Assembly (NCBI GenBank): GCA_963798795.1
Contig: CAWCUZ010000002.1
Location: 1,313,181 to 1,377,180, forward strand
Reading direction: 5' to 3'
From: CAWCUZ01 sp963798795
GTDB taxonomy: Bacteria; Acidobacteriota; Vicinamibacteria; Vicinamibacterales; SCN-69-37
Length of the DNA: 64,000 nt
Both the position numbers and the translations under genes were made by a program. Numbering within the stretch: the stretch's first letter is position 1; every line of letters begins with the position of its first letter. Below are positions 43,733 through 53,300 of the stretch, piece after piece. The notes under the pieces were generated by a model. That model was given only the letters and a program-made list of their open reading frames with translations, had not been told where the DNA came from and did no database searches.

Positions 43733-44400
43733 TGCCGGCGCCGCTCGCCATCACGCTGGACGTCCGGCTGACGCAGGGCGAGTTCCGGCTCGACCTGCGG
43801 GAGCGGCTGCAGGCCCACGTGCTCGCGCTGGTGGGGCCGTCGGGTGCGGGCAAGACGTCGCTCCTCGAGTCGATCGCCGGGCTGCGGACGCCGGACGAGG
43901 GCGACATCGAGATCGGCGGACGGGTGTTGTTCTCGAGCCCGAGACGGATCGACGAGCCGCCCGAGCGGCGCCGCGTCGGGTACGTCCCGCAGGACGCGCT
44001 GCTCTTCCCGCACCTGGACGTGCGGCACAACGTGATGTACGGCGCCCGGCGCGGCCGCGGCCTGACGTTCGATCGCGTGATGGCGATGCTGGAGCTCGAA
44101 GCGACCGCCGGCCGGCGCATCGACGGCCTGTCCGGCGGCGAGCGCCAGCGGGTCGCGCTGGCGCGTGCGCTGATGACCGCGCCGGCGGTGCTGCTGCTCG
44201 ACGAGCCGCTCGGCGCGCTCGATTCGCCGCTCCGCTGGCGCATCGTGCCGTACCTGCAGCGCGTGCGCGACGAGCTCGGCGTGCCCCTGATCTGCGCCAG
44301 CCACGACCTGGCGCTCGTCCAGGCGATCGCGTCGCATGTCATCGAGCTCGCCCACGGCCGCGTCGTCTTCAGCGGACGCGCGGCAGATCGGTACCCATGA
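43732..44400 (+). CDS. modC: Molybdate ABC transporter, short ATP-binding protein without TOBE domain
   Basis: 222 residues. Walker A GPSGAGKT is at 35-42; the Q-loop (VGYVPQDALLFPHLDV), signature LSGGERQRVALARAL, Walker B LLLDEPLGALD and switch His (CASHDLA) are all intact. Usual ModC proteins are about 350 residues with a C-terminal TOBE (molybdate-sensing) domain; here the protein ends after the ATPase domain. The only Mop domain at this locus is in the divergent regulator. Confidence 0.92.
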   Translation: MPAPLAITLDVRLTQGEFRLDLRERLQAHVLALVGPSGAGKTSLLESIAGLRTPDEGDIEIGGRVLFSSPRRIDEPPERRRVGYVPQDALLFPHLDVRHNVMYGARRGRGLTFDRVMAMLELEATAGRRIDGLSGGERQRVALARALMTAPAVLLLDEPLGALDSPLRWRIVPYLQRVRDELGVPLICASHDLALVQAIASHVIELAHGRVVFSGRAADRYP

Positions 44401-44422
44401 CCGTGGCCCGCCCAGGCGGTGA

Positions 44423-44452
44423 TACGTACGAATCGTGATACGATCGTACGTA
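44423..44452. promoter_or_regulatory. Palindromic operator over the antitoxin start
   Basis: tacgtacgaatcgt (44423-44436) and acgatcgtacgta (44440-44452) are inverted repeats with one inserted base. The right arm includes the first base of the antitoxin ATG. The placement fits autorepression by the antitoxin or the toxin-antitoxin complex. Binding is inferred, not shown. Confidence 0.6.
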
Positions 44453-44691
44453 TGCACCTGACCCTGAGCGTGGACGAACGCGTCGTCGCCCGGGCCAAGC
44501 GGTATGCTGCCGCGCGGGGCGCCTCCGTGTCGAAGCTCGTGGAGACGTACCTCGACCTGATCGCGCGCCCGCCCGAGGGAGCTGGCAAAAGCCGCTCCGG
44601 AACCCCGCCGGTGCTCGGCCGGCTGCGCGGATCGCTGCGGCGAGGCTCCAGGGCCGACTACCGCCGCCACCTGGAGCACAAGTACCGGTGA
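44452..44691 (+). CDS. Ribbon-helix-helix antitoxin (DUF6364-like)
   Basis: 79 residues. MHLTLSVDERVVARAKRYAAARGASVSKLVETYLDLI is an RHH DNA-binding fold. The C-terminal VLGRLRGSLRRGSRADYRRHLEHKY is the toxin-binding arm typical of DUF6364 antitoxins. ATG 44452 is chosen over 44419 because the fold starts there and the operator ends there. The stop overlaps the toxin GTG by 4 bases. Confidence 0.8.
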   Translation: MHLTLSVDERVVARAKRYAAARGASVSKLVETYLDLIARPPEGAGKSRSGTPPVLGRLRGSLRRGSRADYRRHLEHKYR

Positions 44692-45128
44692 AGCGCGTGC
44701 TCGTCGACGTGAACGTGATACTCGACGTGCTGCTCGAGCGCGCCCCTCATGCCAACAGCGCCTCCGACGTGTGGAGCGCAGTGGAGACCGGCCGGGCCGA
44801 GGGCTGCCTCTCGGCTCACGCAGTCACCACGATTCACTATCTCAACGTGCGCGCAGTCGGAGGGCGCCGGGCGCGCGAAACGACCGATGCCCTGCTGTCG
44901 GTGTTCGAGGTGGCGGATGTGAGCGCTGCCGTGCTGGCCGCGGCGCTCGGGCTCGGGTGGAAGGACTTCGAGGACGCGGTCACCGTCGCCGCGGCGCGCC
45001 GCGCGAAGTGCGATGCGGTCGTCACGCGCAACCCTCGGGATTTTCAGCGATCGCCCGTCCGGGTTCTGGCCCCCGCCGAAGCGGCCGCGTGGCTGAACGG
45101 CGCCGGCGTCTTTGGCGTCAGTGCGTGA
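44688..45128 (+). CDS. PIN-domain toxin
   Basis: 146 residues from GTG 44688. LVDVNVILDVLLERAPH is the first PIN strand with the catalytic Asp, FEDAVTVAAARRAKCDAVVTRNPRDF carries the two C-terminal Asp positions, and the middle Glu is probably in the GRAEG/AVTTIHYL region. It belongs to the PIN subgroup paired with DUF6364 antitoxins, different from the VapC at 32121. The 3' end overlaps the convergent GGDEF gene by 11 bases. Confidence 0.8.
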   Translation: MKRVLVDVNVILDVLLERAPHANSASDVWSAVETGRAEGCLSAHAVTTIHYLNVRAVGGRRARETTDALLSVFEVADVSAAVLAAALGLGWKDFEDAVTVAAARRAKCDAVVTRNPRDFQRSPVRVLAPAEAAAWLNGAGVFGVSA

Positions 45129-46572
45129 CGACGTTCGTCAACTCGCGGCGCCCCGGGTGCGGGGCGGGCATGTCCTCGCCCGCGCCCTTGCGGGCCTTGG
45201 ATTCGTAAAGGGCGCGGTCGGCGGCGCTCAGGAGCGTCGCAGGCGTGCCGCCGTCGCGCGGGTACACCGCGACGCCGGCGCTGATGGCCAGCACGGGCTT
45301 GTCGCCGTCCTGCGCGAGCCGTTCCGAGACGCGCTGCGCCACCTGGAGCGCACCGTGCTCGTCGGCCTCGGGCAGAATCACCACGAACTCGTCGCCGCCG
45401 AACCGCGCGGCCGTGTCGGTGGCGCGGCACGACCGGCGCAGCGTCTCGGCCACCCGGCAGACGGCGCGGCTGCCGGCGAGGTGTCCGTACTCGTCGTTGA
45501 TCCGCTTGAGGCCGTCCATGTCGAAGAACAACAGCGAGAACGGGCGCTCGCTCCGGTCGGAGCGCACGATTTCGGCGCGCAGCACGTCGAGCAGCCGGCG
45601 GTAGTTGGGCAGGCCCGTCAGCGCGTCAGTGACCGCCAGTTCGCGCAGTTGCGCCTCGGCCAGCTTGTACTCCGACACCAGGGCGCTCAGCGCCAGGCTC
45701 AGCACCGACGTGATGCTCATGAAGGTCTGCAGCAGCAGGATCGATTCGTTGGCGGTCTCGCGCACGAACGGGCCGCCGCCTCGCAGCGTCCCGTACAAGG
45801 CCAGGCCGGAGAGGATGACGACGGCCGCCGTCACTTCGCGCCGGCCGAAGCGGAACGCCGCCCACAGGAGCACCGGCACGCAGAGGAATTCGAGCGGGTA
45901 CGTGCGCATCCCGCCGGGCAGCACGCCGCCGAAGACCACGACGCCGACCGCGAGCAGCGCGACCAGCAGCGCGGCCCCTTCGAAGATCTGGTGATCGCGC
46001 CACCGCGGCCACGGGCCGCCGCTCCAGAGCAGCAGAAACGGCGTGATCAGCAGCGTGCCGGTCATGTCCGCGAGCCACCAGGTCGCCCAGATCGAACCGT
46101 AGTCGCTCCAGCGGGCGAAACCCGCCACCGACAGGCTCGTCACGCCGACCGTCGCGCTCACCGTCGTGCTGGCCAGAATCGTGACGCCGGCAAACCGCAG
46201 GATGTTCTGCGCCGTCTGCATCGCCTTCCGTCCGCCGGCGAACCGGCTGACCAGATAGGCGCCCAGAAGCGCCTGCAGGGTGCTGCCAAAGGCGATCGCC
46301 ATCGCCACGAGCGGGGACCACGCACTGGAGATGTTCACCAGGAAGGCGCCGATCAGGATGGCCGGCCAGACGTCGAATCCGAAGATCAGGAACGCGGCGA
46401 GCGCGATGCCCGCCGACGGCGAAATCGCCGAGGCGCTCGCGTTGACGAAGGCGAGTTTCATGCCGGCTTTGCCGGCGAGAAAATACAGCGCGAAGAGCGC
46501 GGTGAGGACGGCGGGCTTGCGTGCCAGCCGGGCGTACGTCATCGACATAAGGACCGCGGCAACGCCGGGCAC
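45118..46572 (-). CDS. Diguanylate cyclase with MASE1 membrane sensor
   Basis: 484 residues. Eight or more membrane helices with MASE1 features (FALYFLAGKAGMKLAFVNASASAISPSAGIALAAFLIFG, WATWWLADMTGTLLITPFLLLW) fill residues about 20-300. The GGDEF domain follows: LAVTDALTGLPNYRRLLDVL, FSLLFFDMDGLKRINDEYGHLAGS, and ARFGGDEFVVIL near residue 390, so the active site is intact. RATD five residues before GGDEF is the product-inhibition (I) site. It makes c-di-GMP in response to an unknown signal at the membrane. There is no EAL domain. Confidence 0.92.
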   Translation of the reverse strand: MPGVAAVLMSMTYARLARKPAVLTALFALYFLAGKAGMKLAFVNASASAISPSAGIALAAFLIFGFDVWPAILIGAFLVNISSAWSPLVAMAIAFGSTLQALLGAYLVSRFAGGRKAMQTAQNILRFAGVTILASTTVSATVGVTSLSVAGFARWSDYGSIWATWWLADMTGTLLITPFLLLWSGGPWPRWRDHQIFEGAALLVALLAVGVVVFGGVLPGGMRTYPLEFLCVPVLLWAAFRFGRREVTAAVVILSGLALYGTLRGGGPFVRETANESILLLQTFMSITSVLSLALSALVSEYKLAEAQLRELAVTDALTGLPNYRRLLDVLRAEIVRSDRSERPFSLLFFDMDGLKRINDEYGHLAGSRAVCRVAETLRRSCRATDTAARFGGDEFVVILPEADEHGALQVAQRVSERLAQDGDKPVLAISAGVAVYPRDGGTPATLLSAADRALYESKARKGAGEDMPAPHPGRRELTNVVTH

Positions 46573-46752
46573 TCGGCGGAAGTGCAGGTTGCATGCCAGA
46601 GATCCGCGGGCTTCGCCGGATGTCGTCGCCGTACCCGCGCGGGTACCAGTTCGACATGGACGGCGGTCAGGAAACGCGGCCGCGATTACGATCGACGCAC
46701 GTCACCGACCGGAAGTGTCACTGCGATTGCGGTCTTGTAACGGACGGCGCGC

Positions 46753-46827
46753 GCGCCGGCGACGCGCGCATCACGACGCCGCGCCGGCGACGCGCGCATC
46801 ACGACGCCGCGCCGGCGCGCACGGCGA
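46753..46827. repeat. 28-bp tandem repeat, about 2.6 copies
   Basis: Identical units at 46753-46780 and 46781-46808 (gcgccggcgacgcgcgcatc...) are followed by a partial third copy. The 46573-46892 gap between the GGDEF gene and the efflux operon has no gene that I can support; this array is its only structured part. Copies are adjacent without spacers, so it is not a CRISPR array. Confidence 0.85.
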
Positions 46828-46892
46828 CATCCCGGCCGCCGGCCACCAAACCGTCAGGAACACGATGCGGTTTGGCGTCGGCGCGACGCCGC

Positions 46893-48246
46893 TCAGGACG
46901 GAAAGCGTCCGAGGGCGATGAGCAGCTCGAGACGGGCGCGCCGCAGCGTGTCCTCGCCGACGGCCACGGCCAGTGTCGGCGTCGCGCGCCCGGCGCTCGG
47001 CGTCGATGACCTCGATGTTGGTGGCGGCACCCGCCCGGAAGCTGACGTTCGTGATGTCGACGACCTGCTGGGCTTGGTCGGCGCCTCCCGCGAGAGCCCG
47101 AGGCCGCGTTCGGCGCTGGCGACCGCCTCGCGCGCCGTCCGCACTTCCGACGCCGCCTGATTCACGGCGCCGGTGAGGGTGGCCCGGGCGGCATCCAGCG
47201 CCGCCTGGCGCTGCGGCGCTCGCCCCGGATGCGCGCCGCCGCTGAAGATCGGCACCGTTCGCCTGGAGCAGAACCGCCAGCTGCCTGTGGCGAGAAGAAC
47301 TGTGACGGATAGGTGACCTGCGGCACGAACGACGGCGTCGAGCGACGGCAGGTAGTCCTTCGACGTGTCGCTGCACGACCCGCTCGGCCGAGCGGACCTG
47401 GGCCGTCGAACAGCCGCAGGTCGGACCGCGGTCTGGAGCGAGCTGCGGCGGCGCCGCGTCCGGCGGCAGCTTCGAGCTGCGGCTCGTCGGCCGCGTCGAC
47501 CGGGCCGTCGGCGACCACCAGGACGCCAAGCGCCTCCTGCGCGCGATACTGCGCGAGCCGCGCCGATTCGACCAGCGCTTCGTCGGTGGACAGCTGCTGC
47601 TGCGCGCGGAGCCTGTTCAGCTGGCTGCCGGTGCCGGCGCTGCTCGAGCTGCTGCGCCAGGTCGAAGTGCGCCTCGCGCCGTGTCGCGCGCGCTCTCGTT
47701 GCTCTGCGACGATCCGGCGCGCGGCGATGATGCCAGATAGGCGTCGGCTGTCGCGAGCGCGACCTGGCGCCGGGTGTCGGCCGCTCGAGAGCGACGCCAT
47801 CTGCGCGCTGTCCATGCCTGCGCGCGCCGCGCCCAGGCCGCGGCGGCGACGATCGGGTATGTCGGCGGTCAGCGGGCGCCGTCAGCTGAGTGCTGCGGCG
47901 ACACGGTCGTGCCCTGGAACTCGACGCCGCGGTTCAGCGTCGTCGTCGAGACCTGCCGCTGATCTGGAGCAGCGCCGCGGCGCGCGCCTGCTGCAGCAGC
48001 CCTTCGGCGCGCAGGATGCCGGCCGCCGCGGCCGCCACGGTCGGGTTGTTGCTCCATCGGCGCGGTCGATGGCCTGCTCGAACGTGAGCCGCTCGACCGG
48101 CGCCGGCGGCTGCCCCGTGCGGCGCGGCGGTCGGCGAGCCGAGGCGCCTGCGCGCCGTGAGCGACAGCGGCGCCGGCGCCAATACCAGAGCCAGTCCGGC
48201 TGCCACGACCACCGCCGCGACCGCGCGCCTTGATCCGGCTAGCCAT
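46893..48246 (-). pseudogene. TolC/OprM-type outer-membrane efflux protein, many frameshifts
   Basis: From ATG 48246 with an ideal ggagg site (complement of 48254-48258), the sequence encodes a signal peptide (VAAVVVAAGLALVLAPAP, after one indel), then VSTTTLNRGVEFQGTTVSPQ, AQMASLSS, LNRLRAQQQLSTDEALVESARLAQYRAQEALGVL and VPQVTYPSQFFSPQ. PIFSGG, AALDAARATLTGAVNQAASEVRTAREAVASAERGL, VDITNVSFRAGAATNIEVIDAERRA and LELLIALGRFPS come last. These are the coiled-coil and barrel segments of an RND outer-membrane factor, spread over all three frames by at least six indels. It is third in the operon. Confidence 0.75.
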
Positions 48247-48250
48247 GGCG

Positions 48251-51200
48251 TCACCTCCGGCTCCGGCCGCCGCCGGCGTCCGATGCTGCTTGACGACGAC
48301 GTAGAGCACAGGGATGAAGGCGAGGTTCAGGAACGTCGACGCGATCATGCCGCCGGCGACCGCGGTGCCGACCGAGTGGCGCGCCTCGCGGCCCGGCGCC
48401 GCTCGCGAACACGAGCGGCATGACGCCGAGGATGAAGGCGAGCGACGTCATCAGAATCGGCCGCAGCCGGATGCGCGCGGCCTCGATGGCCGCGTCGGCG
48501 ATGCTCAGCCCGCGCGCGCCGCAGCTGCTCGGCGAACTCGACGACCAGAATCCCGTTCTTCGCCGACAGGCCGATGAGCATCACGAGGCCGATCTGGCAG
48601 TACACGTCGTTGATCAGCCCGCGGCCCCACTGCGCCAGCAGCGCGCCCAGGATCGCGAGCGGCACCGAGAGCAGGATGATGAACGGCAGCGTGAGGCTCT
48701 CGTACTGCGCCGCGAGCGTCAGGTACACGAGCAGCAGCCCGAGGCCGAAGATGAGCATCGACTGGCGCCCGCCTTGATCTCCTCGAGCGACAGGCCCGAC
48801 CAGGCGTAGCTCATGCCCTGCGGCAGGACGCGCGCGGACAGCTGCTCCATCGTCTGCATGGCCTGCGCCCGAGCTGTAGCCCGGGCGCCGCCGAGCCGTT
48901 GATGTCGGCCGACCGGAACAGGTTGTAGTGGCTGATCGTCTGCGGCGCCGTCGTCTCGTGGATCGAGACGACGTTGCTCGAGCGGCATCATCTGGCCGTG
49001 CGTCGTCCGCACGTAGTAGCGCCGATGTCCGCGGGCGTCGACCGGAACTGCTGGTCGGCCTGCACGTAGACGCGGTACGAGCGGTTGTTGAAGTCGAAGT
49101 CGTTGACATAGCCGACCCGAGCAGGATCTGCATCGTGCTGGTGATGTCGTCGAGCGACATGCCGAGGCTCTTCGCCTGCTCGCGGTCGATCGTGACGATG
49201 AGCTGCGGATCGTTGGCCGTGAACTGCGTGAAGAGCCCCGTCAGGCCCGGCGTCTGGTTGCCCTGGCGCCGATCAGGCTGCTCGGCCGCGGCGCCGAGGT
49301 TCTCGATCGGGCCGCCGCTCTGATCGAGCAGCTCGTACTTGAAGCCGCCGAACTGCGCCGAGGCCGTTGATCGACGGCGGCAGGAACGGAATGACGATGC
49401 GCGCCGGGGATCTCGCTGAACGCGCCGAACAGCCGGCCGACGACGGCCATGGCGCTGAGTGCGCGTCGCCCGGGCGCTCGTCGAAGTCCTTCAGCATCGA
49501 GAACAGGATGCCCTGGTTCGGGCCCGCGCCGCGCCGAAGCTGAAGCCGCCGACGCCGAAGACGTGCTTGACTTCCGGCGTGCTGCGCGAGCACCTGCTCG
49601 ACCTGCTTCTCGATGCCCATCGTGTAGTCGAGCGAGGCGCCCTGCGGCGCCTGGATGATGATGAAGATGTAGCCCTGGTCCTCGTCGGGCACGAACCCGC
49701 GTCGGCACGCGTCTGTAGCACCCAGTAGGTGGCGCCGAGCAGCGCCGACGAACACGAGCGCGACGAGCGACGCGCAGGCGCGATCGAGCCGCTGGAGCGC
49801 CGCCACCATCGCACGCCGTCCCGCCGTCGATCACCCGGTTGACGCCGCGGAAGAACAGGCCCTTCGGCTTTTCGACTCTGCGCGAGCAGCACGCCGCGAG
49901 CGCCGGCGTCAGCGTCAGCGCGTTGAACGCCGAGATCGCCATCGAGAAGGCGATCGTCAGCGCGAACTGCTGGTACAGCCGGCCGGTCGTGCCCGGGAAG
50001 AACGCGACCGGCACGAACACCGCGGCCAGCACGAGCGCCGTCGCGATCACGGCGCCCGTCACCTCGCCCATCGCGCGTCGACGCCGCCTCCGCCGGCGGC
50101 GGTGGTCGTCGTGGATGTGGCGCTCGATGTTCTCGATCACGACGATCGCATCGTCGACGACGAGGCCGGTGGCGAGCGTGATGCCGAAGAGCGTCAGCGT
50201 GTTGATCGAGAAGCCGAACAGCTTCACGAACGCGAACGTGCCGACGAGCGACACCGGGAATCGTGATCGCCGGAATGAGCGTCGTCCGCCAGTTCTGGAG
50301 GAACAGGAACATGACGAGCATGACGAGGCCGATGGCCTCGAGCAGCGTCGTGACGACCTCGCGGATCGACTCGGAGACGACGCGGGTCGTGTCGAAGGCG
50401 AGCTCGACTTCAGCCCGGGCGGAAAGCTGCTTCGACAGCCGGTCGAGCTCGCGCGCTGACGTCGCGGTACACCTGCAGCGAGTTGGCCGTCGGCAGCTGC
50501 AGGACGCCGATGCCGACGGCGTCGCGGCCGTTGTAGCGCAGGTCGGTCGAGTAGTTCTCGGCGCCGAGCTCCGTCGCGGCCGACGTCCTTGAGGCGGACG
50601 AGCGTGCCGTCCGCCGACGCGCTTGAGGATGATGTCGTCGAACTCCGCGGGCTCGGTCAGCCGGCCGACGGCGCGGACGCTGATCTGGTACATCTGTCCC
50701 GCGCTGCGCCGGCGGCTGCCCGACCTGCCCGGCCGCCACCTGCACGTTCTGCTCGCGCAGCGCCGTCGACCACGTCGCCGGCCGTGAGGCTCCGCGCCGG
50801 CCAGCCGATCCGGATCGAGCCACAGGCGCATCGCGTACTTGCGCTCGCCGAAGATGATGACGTTGCCCACGCCGGGCACGCGCTTGAGGTCGTCGCGGAC
50901 GAACCGGTCGATGTAGTTGCTGATGAAGAGCGGGTCGTACTGGCCGTCGTCCGCGTAGAAGCCCGCCGCCAGGACGAAGTTGCTGGAGCGCCTTCGTCAC
51001 CGAGATGCCGACCGGCTTCACCTCGTTCGGCAGCCGGCCTTCGACGCTGCGAGATGCGGTTCTGCACGTCGACCGCGGCGACGTCGAGGTCGCGGGTGAC
51101 GTCGAAGGTGACCGTGATGGTGCACGATCCGCCGTTGCTGCTGCTCGACGAGGTCATGTACTGCATGCCCTCGACGCCGTTGATCGCCTGCTCGAGCGGC

Positions 51201-51390
51201 GTCGTGACGGCCGACTCGACCGTCTGGGCGCTCGCGCCCTGTAGAAGGCGCTGACCTGGCACCGTCGGCGGCGCCAGCTCCGGAAACTGCGCGATCGGCA
51301 GCGTGGGGATCGCGATGCGCCGCCGAGGATGATGACCAGCGAGCACACGCTCGCCAGGATCGGACGCCGGATGAAGGTGTCGACGAACAT
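48251..51390 (-). pseudogene. HAE1/AcrB-type RND efflux permease, many frameshifts
   Basis: The start MFVDTFIRRPILASVCSLVIILGG at 51390 is the classic HAE1 N-terminus. Later pieces in changing frames include TVESAVTTPLEQAINGVEGMQYM, MPGVGNVIIFGERKYAMRLWLDPDRL, VTTLLEAIGLVMLVMFLFLQNWR, GLVVDDAIVVIENIERHI (TM4 Asp-Asp proton relay intact), FALTIAFSMAISAFNALTLTPALAA, GYIFIIIQAPQGASLDYTM and LINDVYCQIGLVMLIGLSAKNGILVVEFAEQL. About ten or more indels break it, several of them single-base insertions in GC-only runs. The overall length of about 3.14 kb is right for the family, which favours base-calling error over decay. It would export drugs or other small molecules. Confidence 0.8.
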
Positions 51391-51402
51391 GGGTCCGGCG
51401 CC

Positions 51403-52515
51403 TCAGCGGCCTTGCGCCGGCTGTTGCGGCGGCGCCGGCGCAATCGGCGCGCCGTCGGCCAGCTTCTGCACGCCGGACACGACGATGCGTTCGCCGGCCT
51501 TGATGCCGGTCAGCACCGGGTAGTCGTTCGCCGACGATGGGCCCGACCGTGATCGAGCGCTGCTTGCGCGACCAGCTTGCCGCCGGCCTGCTCGGCGACG
51601 AACACGAAATACTGGCCGTTGATGCGGACGACGGCCGTCACCGGAATGACCAGGCCCGGCGCCGTCCTCCAGACGATGCGCGCGCGCACGAACTGCGACG
51701 AGCGCAGCGCGGCGTCCGGGTTGCGCACGGTGCCCTTGACGAGCATCGACTGCGTCTGATCGTCCACGCGCGGCGAGATGAAACTCACCGTCGTCTTCGC
51801 CAGCTCGTGCTGTCCGTCGCCGCTCAGGACGTGCAGCGGAAGGCCCGGCTTCAGGTCGGCGGCGCGCTCGATCGGCACGGCCACGTACACCTCGAGGACG
51901 GCGTTCTGGTCGATCGTCGTCAGCAGCGTCTGCGTCGACACCTGCATGCCGACGCGCACCGGCACGTCGCCGATCACGCCGGCGGTGGGCGCCGCGACGG
52001 TGTAGTAGCGCAGCTGCATCTGCTGCTGATCGACCTGGGCCTGGAGGGCTTTCAGGTCGGCCTCGGCGGTGGCCAGCGCCGTCTCGGCCTGCTCTTTCTC
52101 CTGCTTGCTGATGGCGCCGGCCGCGTAGAGCTCCGTGGCGCGCTGCTGCTGCTGGCGCGCAAAGGTCACGGCCGCCTGCTTGGCCGCGACGCTCGGCTTC
52201 CTGGCTCGAGACCGCGGCCTGCTGGCGGCGCGGGTCGATCTGCATCAGCGGGTCGCCGGCCTTCACGCGATCGCCCGACTGGACGTCGATCCTGGTGATC
52301 TGGCCGTCGATCTGCGGCTGGATGGTCGTCGAGCGCAGCGACTTCAGCGTCGCCACGTATTCGGTGGCGTCCTCGACCGGGACGGTGTGCGCCTCGGCGA
52401 TCTGGACCGGTGTCGGCGGCGGCGCCTGCCCGGCCCCTGGCCCGGCGTTCTGGGCGCTACTGCAACCGATGGCCGCCGACAATACGGCGGCCGCAACGAT
52501 GATTCGTTTCGGCAT
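51403..52515 (-). pseudogene. RND periplasmic adaptor (AcrA/MexA type), two or more frameshifts
   Basis: From ATG 52515 a lipoprotein signal (VLSAAIGCSS) is followed by VQIAEAHTVPVEDATEYVATLKSLRSTTIQPQIDGQITRIDVQSGDRVKAGDPLMQIDPR. The frame changes near 52200 and goes on with QQQRATELYAAGAISKQEKEQAETALATAEADLKALQAQ, the lipoyl half VAAPTAGVIGDVPVRVGMQV, and VIPVTAVVRINGQYFVFV. It changes again near 51535 to YPVLTGIKAGERIVVSGVQKLADG. It is first in the adaptor-permease-TolC operon and 12 bases from the permease start. Confidence 0.8.
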
Positions 52516-52623
52516 CGGAATGGGACTCTCGTGTGAGCGGCGCGGCTGCTGGGTCCCGCACCGGGTCTGGAATCGGATCATCATAGCCGTTTTGCTTGAC
52601 GCGTGCGTAACAAGATTGGACAT

Positions 52624-52686
52624 CCCCGGGGCTGAAGCCCCGGGGCTCCATTCGCAGGATGGAGCGCCGGGTCTTCAGACCCGGCG
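52624..52686. repeat. Composite of three adjacent hairpins (REP-like)
   Basis: Hairpin 1 is ccccggggct-ga-agccccgggg (52624-52645); hairpin 2 is ctccat/atggag (52646-52664); hairpin 3 is cgccgggtct-tc-agacccggcg (52665-52686). The third shares its gggtcttcagaccc core with 41692-41713. The unit fills the divergent gap between the efflux operon and the GH47 gene. No transposase is nearby. Confidence 0.9.
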
Positions 52687-52712
52687 ACGCGCAGACAAGT
52701 CATACTGTGCGG

Positions 52713-53285
52713 ATGCGGCCAGCGTCCTTCTTCACGTCTCCCGCGCGCTATCTCCCTGCCGTCGTACTCCTTGCGTGTACCGTCGGGCTGATGGCGGCAC
52801 GGACTGGAGATCCTGCCCGAGCGGCCGGCCAACAGGCATCCGCCCCAATCGACCGCGCCGCTCTCGCCGAACGGGTCAAGGCCGAGTTCCTTCACGCGTG
52901 GAACGCGTACGAGCGGCTCGCGGCGGGTCATGACGAACTGAACCCTCTCAGTAGGACGCCGCACGACTGGTATCCGCCGGCCGTGGTCTATATGACGCCG
53001 GTTGATGCACTCGACACGATGCGCCTGATGAAGCTCGACACGCAGGTGCACGCGACCGAGACACTGCTCCTCGACCGGCTGAACTTCGACCTCGACGTGT
53101 CCGTGCAGCTCTTCGAGGTCGACATCCGCCTGCTCGGCGGGCTGATCACGGCGTATCAGATGAGCGGCGAGCCGAAGTTCCTCGCGCTCGCCAATGATCT
53201 TGGCACCCGCCTGCTTCCGGCGTTCGACTCGCCCACCGGCATGCCGTACCGGTTCGTCAACCTGCGCACGGGCGCGACGCGCGGC
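52713..53285 (+). CDS. GH47 alpha-mannosidase, truncated at the junction
   Basis: From ATG 52713 a signal peptide is followed by the N-terminal third of glycoside hydrolase family 47: AFLHAWNAYERLAAGHDELNPLS-type start, VYMTPVDALDTMRLMKLDTQVHATETLLLDRLNFDLDVSVQLFEVDIRLLGGLITAYQMSG, and LLPAFDSPTGMPYRFVNLRTGAT. GH47 enzymes are about 450 residues or more; homology stops after about 190 residues and the frame ends shortly after in an unrelated sequence. GH47 trims alpha-1,2-mannose and is uncommon in bacteria. The truncation coincides with the change of genome type. Confidence 0.75.
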
Positions 53286-53300
53286 GAAAGCCCGCTGCCT
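53275..53300. other. Junction between two unrelated sequences
   Basis: GH47 coding on the + strand ends near 53285, and erythromycin-esterase coding on the minus strand begins at about the same base. Both are cut in mid-domain. No insertion sequence, tRNA, att-like direct repeat or hairpin is seen at the border. Confidence 0.7.

Noticed and set aside
46753..46827. Possible CRISPR array
   Set aside because: Repeats are directly adjacent with no spacers, and no cas genes are present.
53275..53300. Genomic island boundary with an att site
   Set aside because: No integrase, tRNA or direct repeat; both genes are cut, which fits assembly chimerism better.
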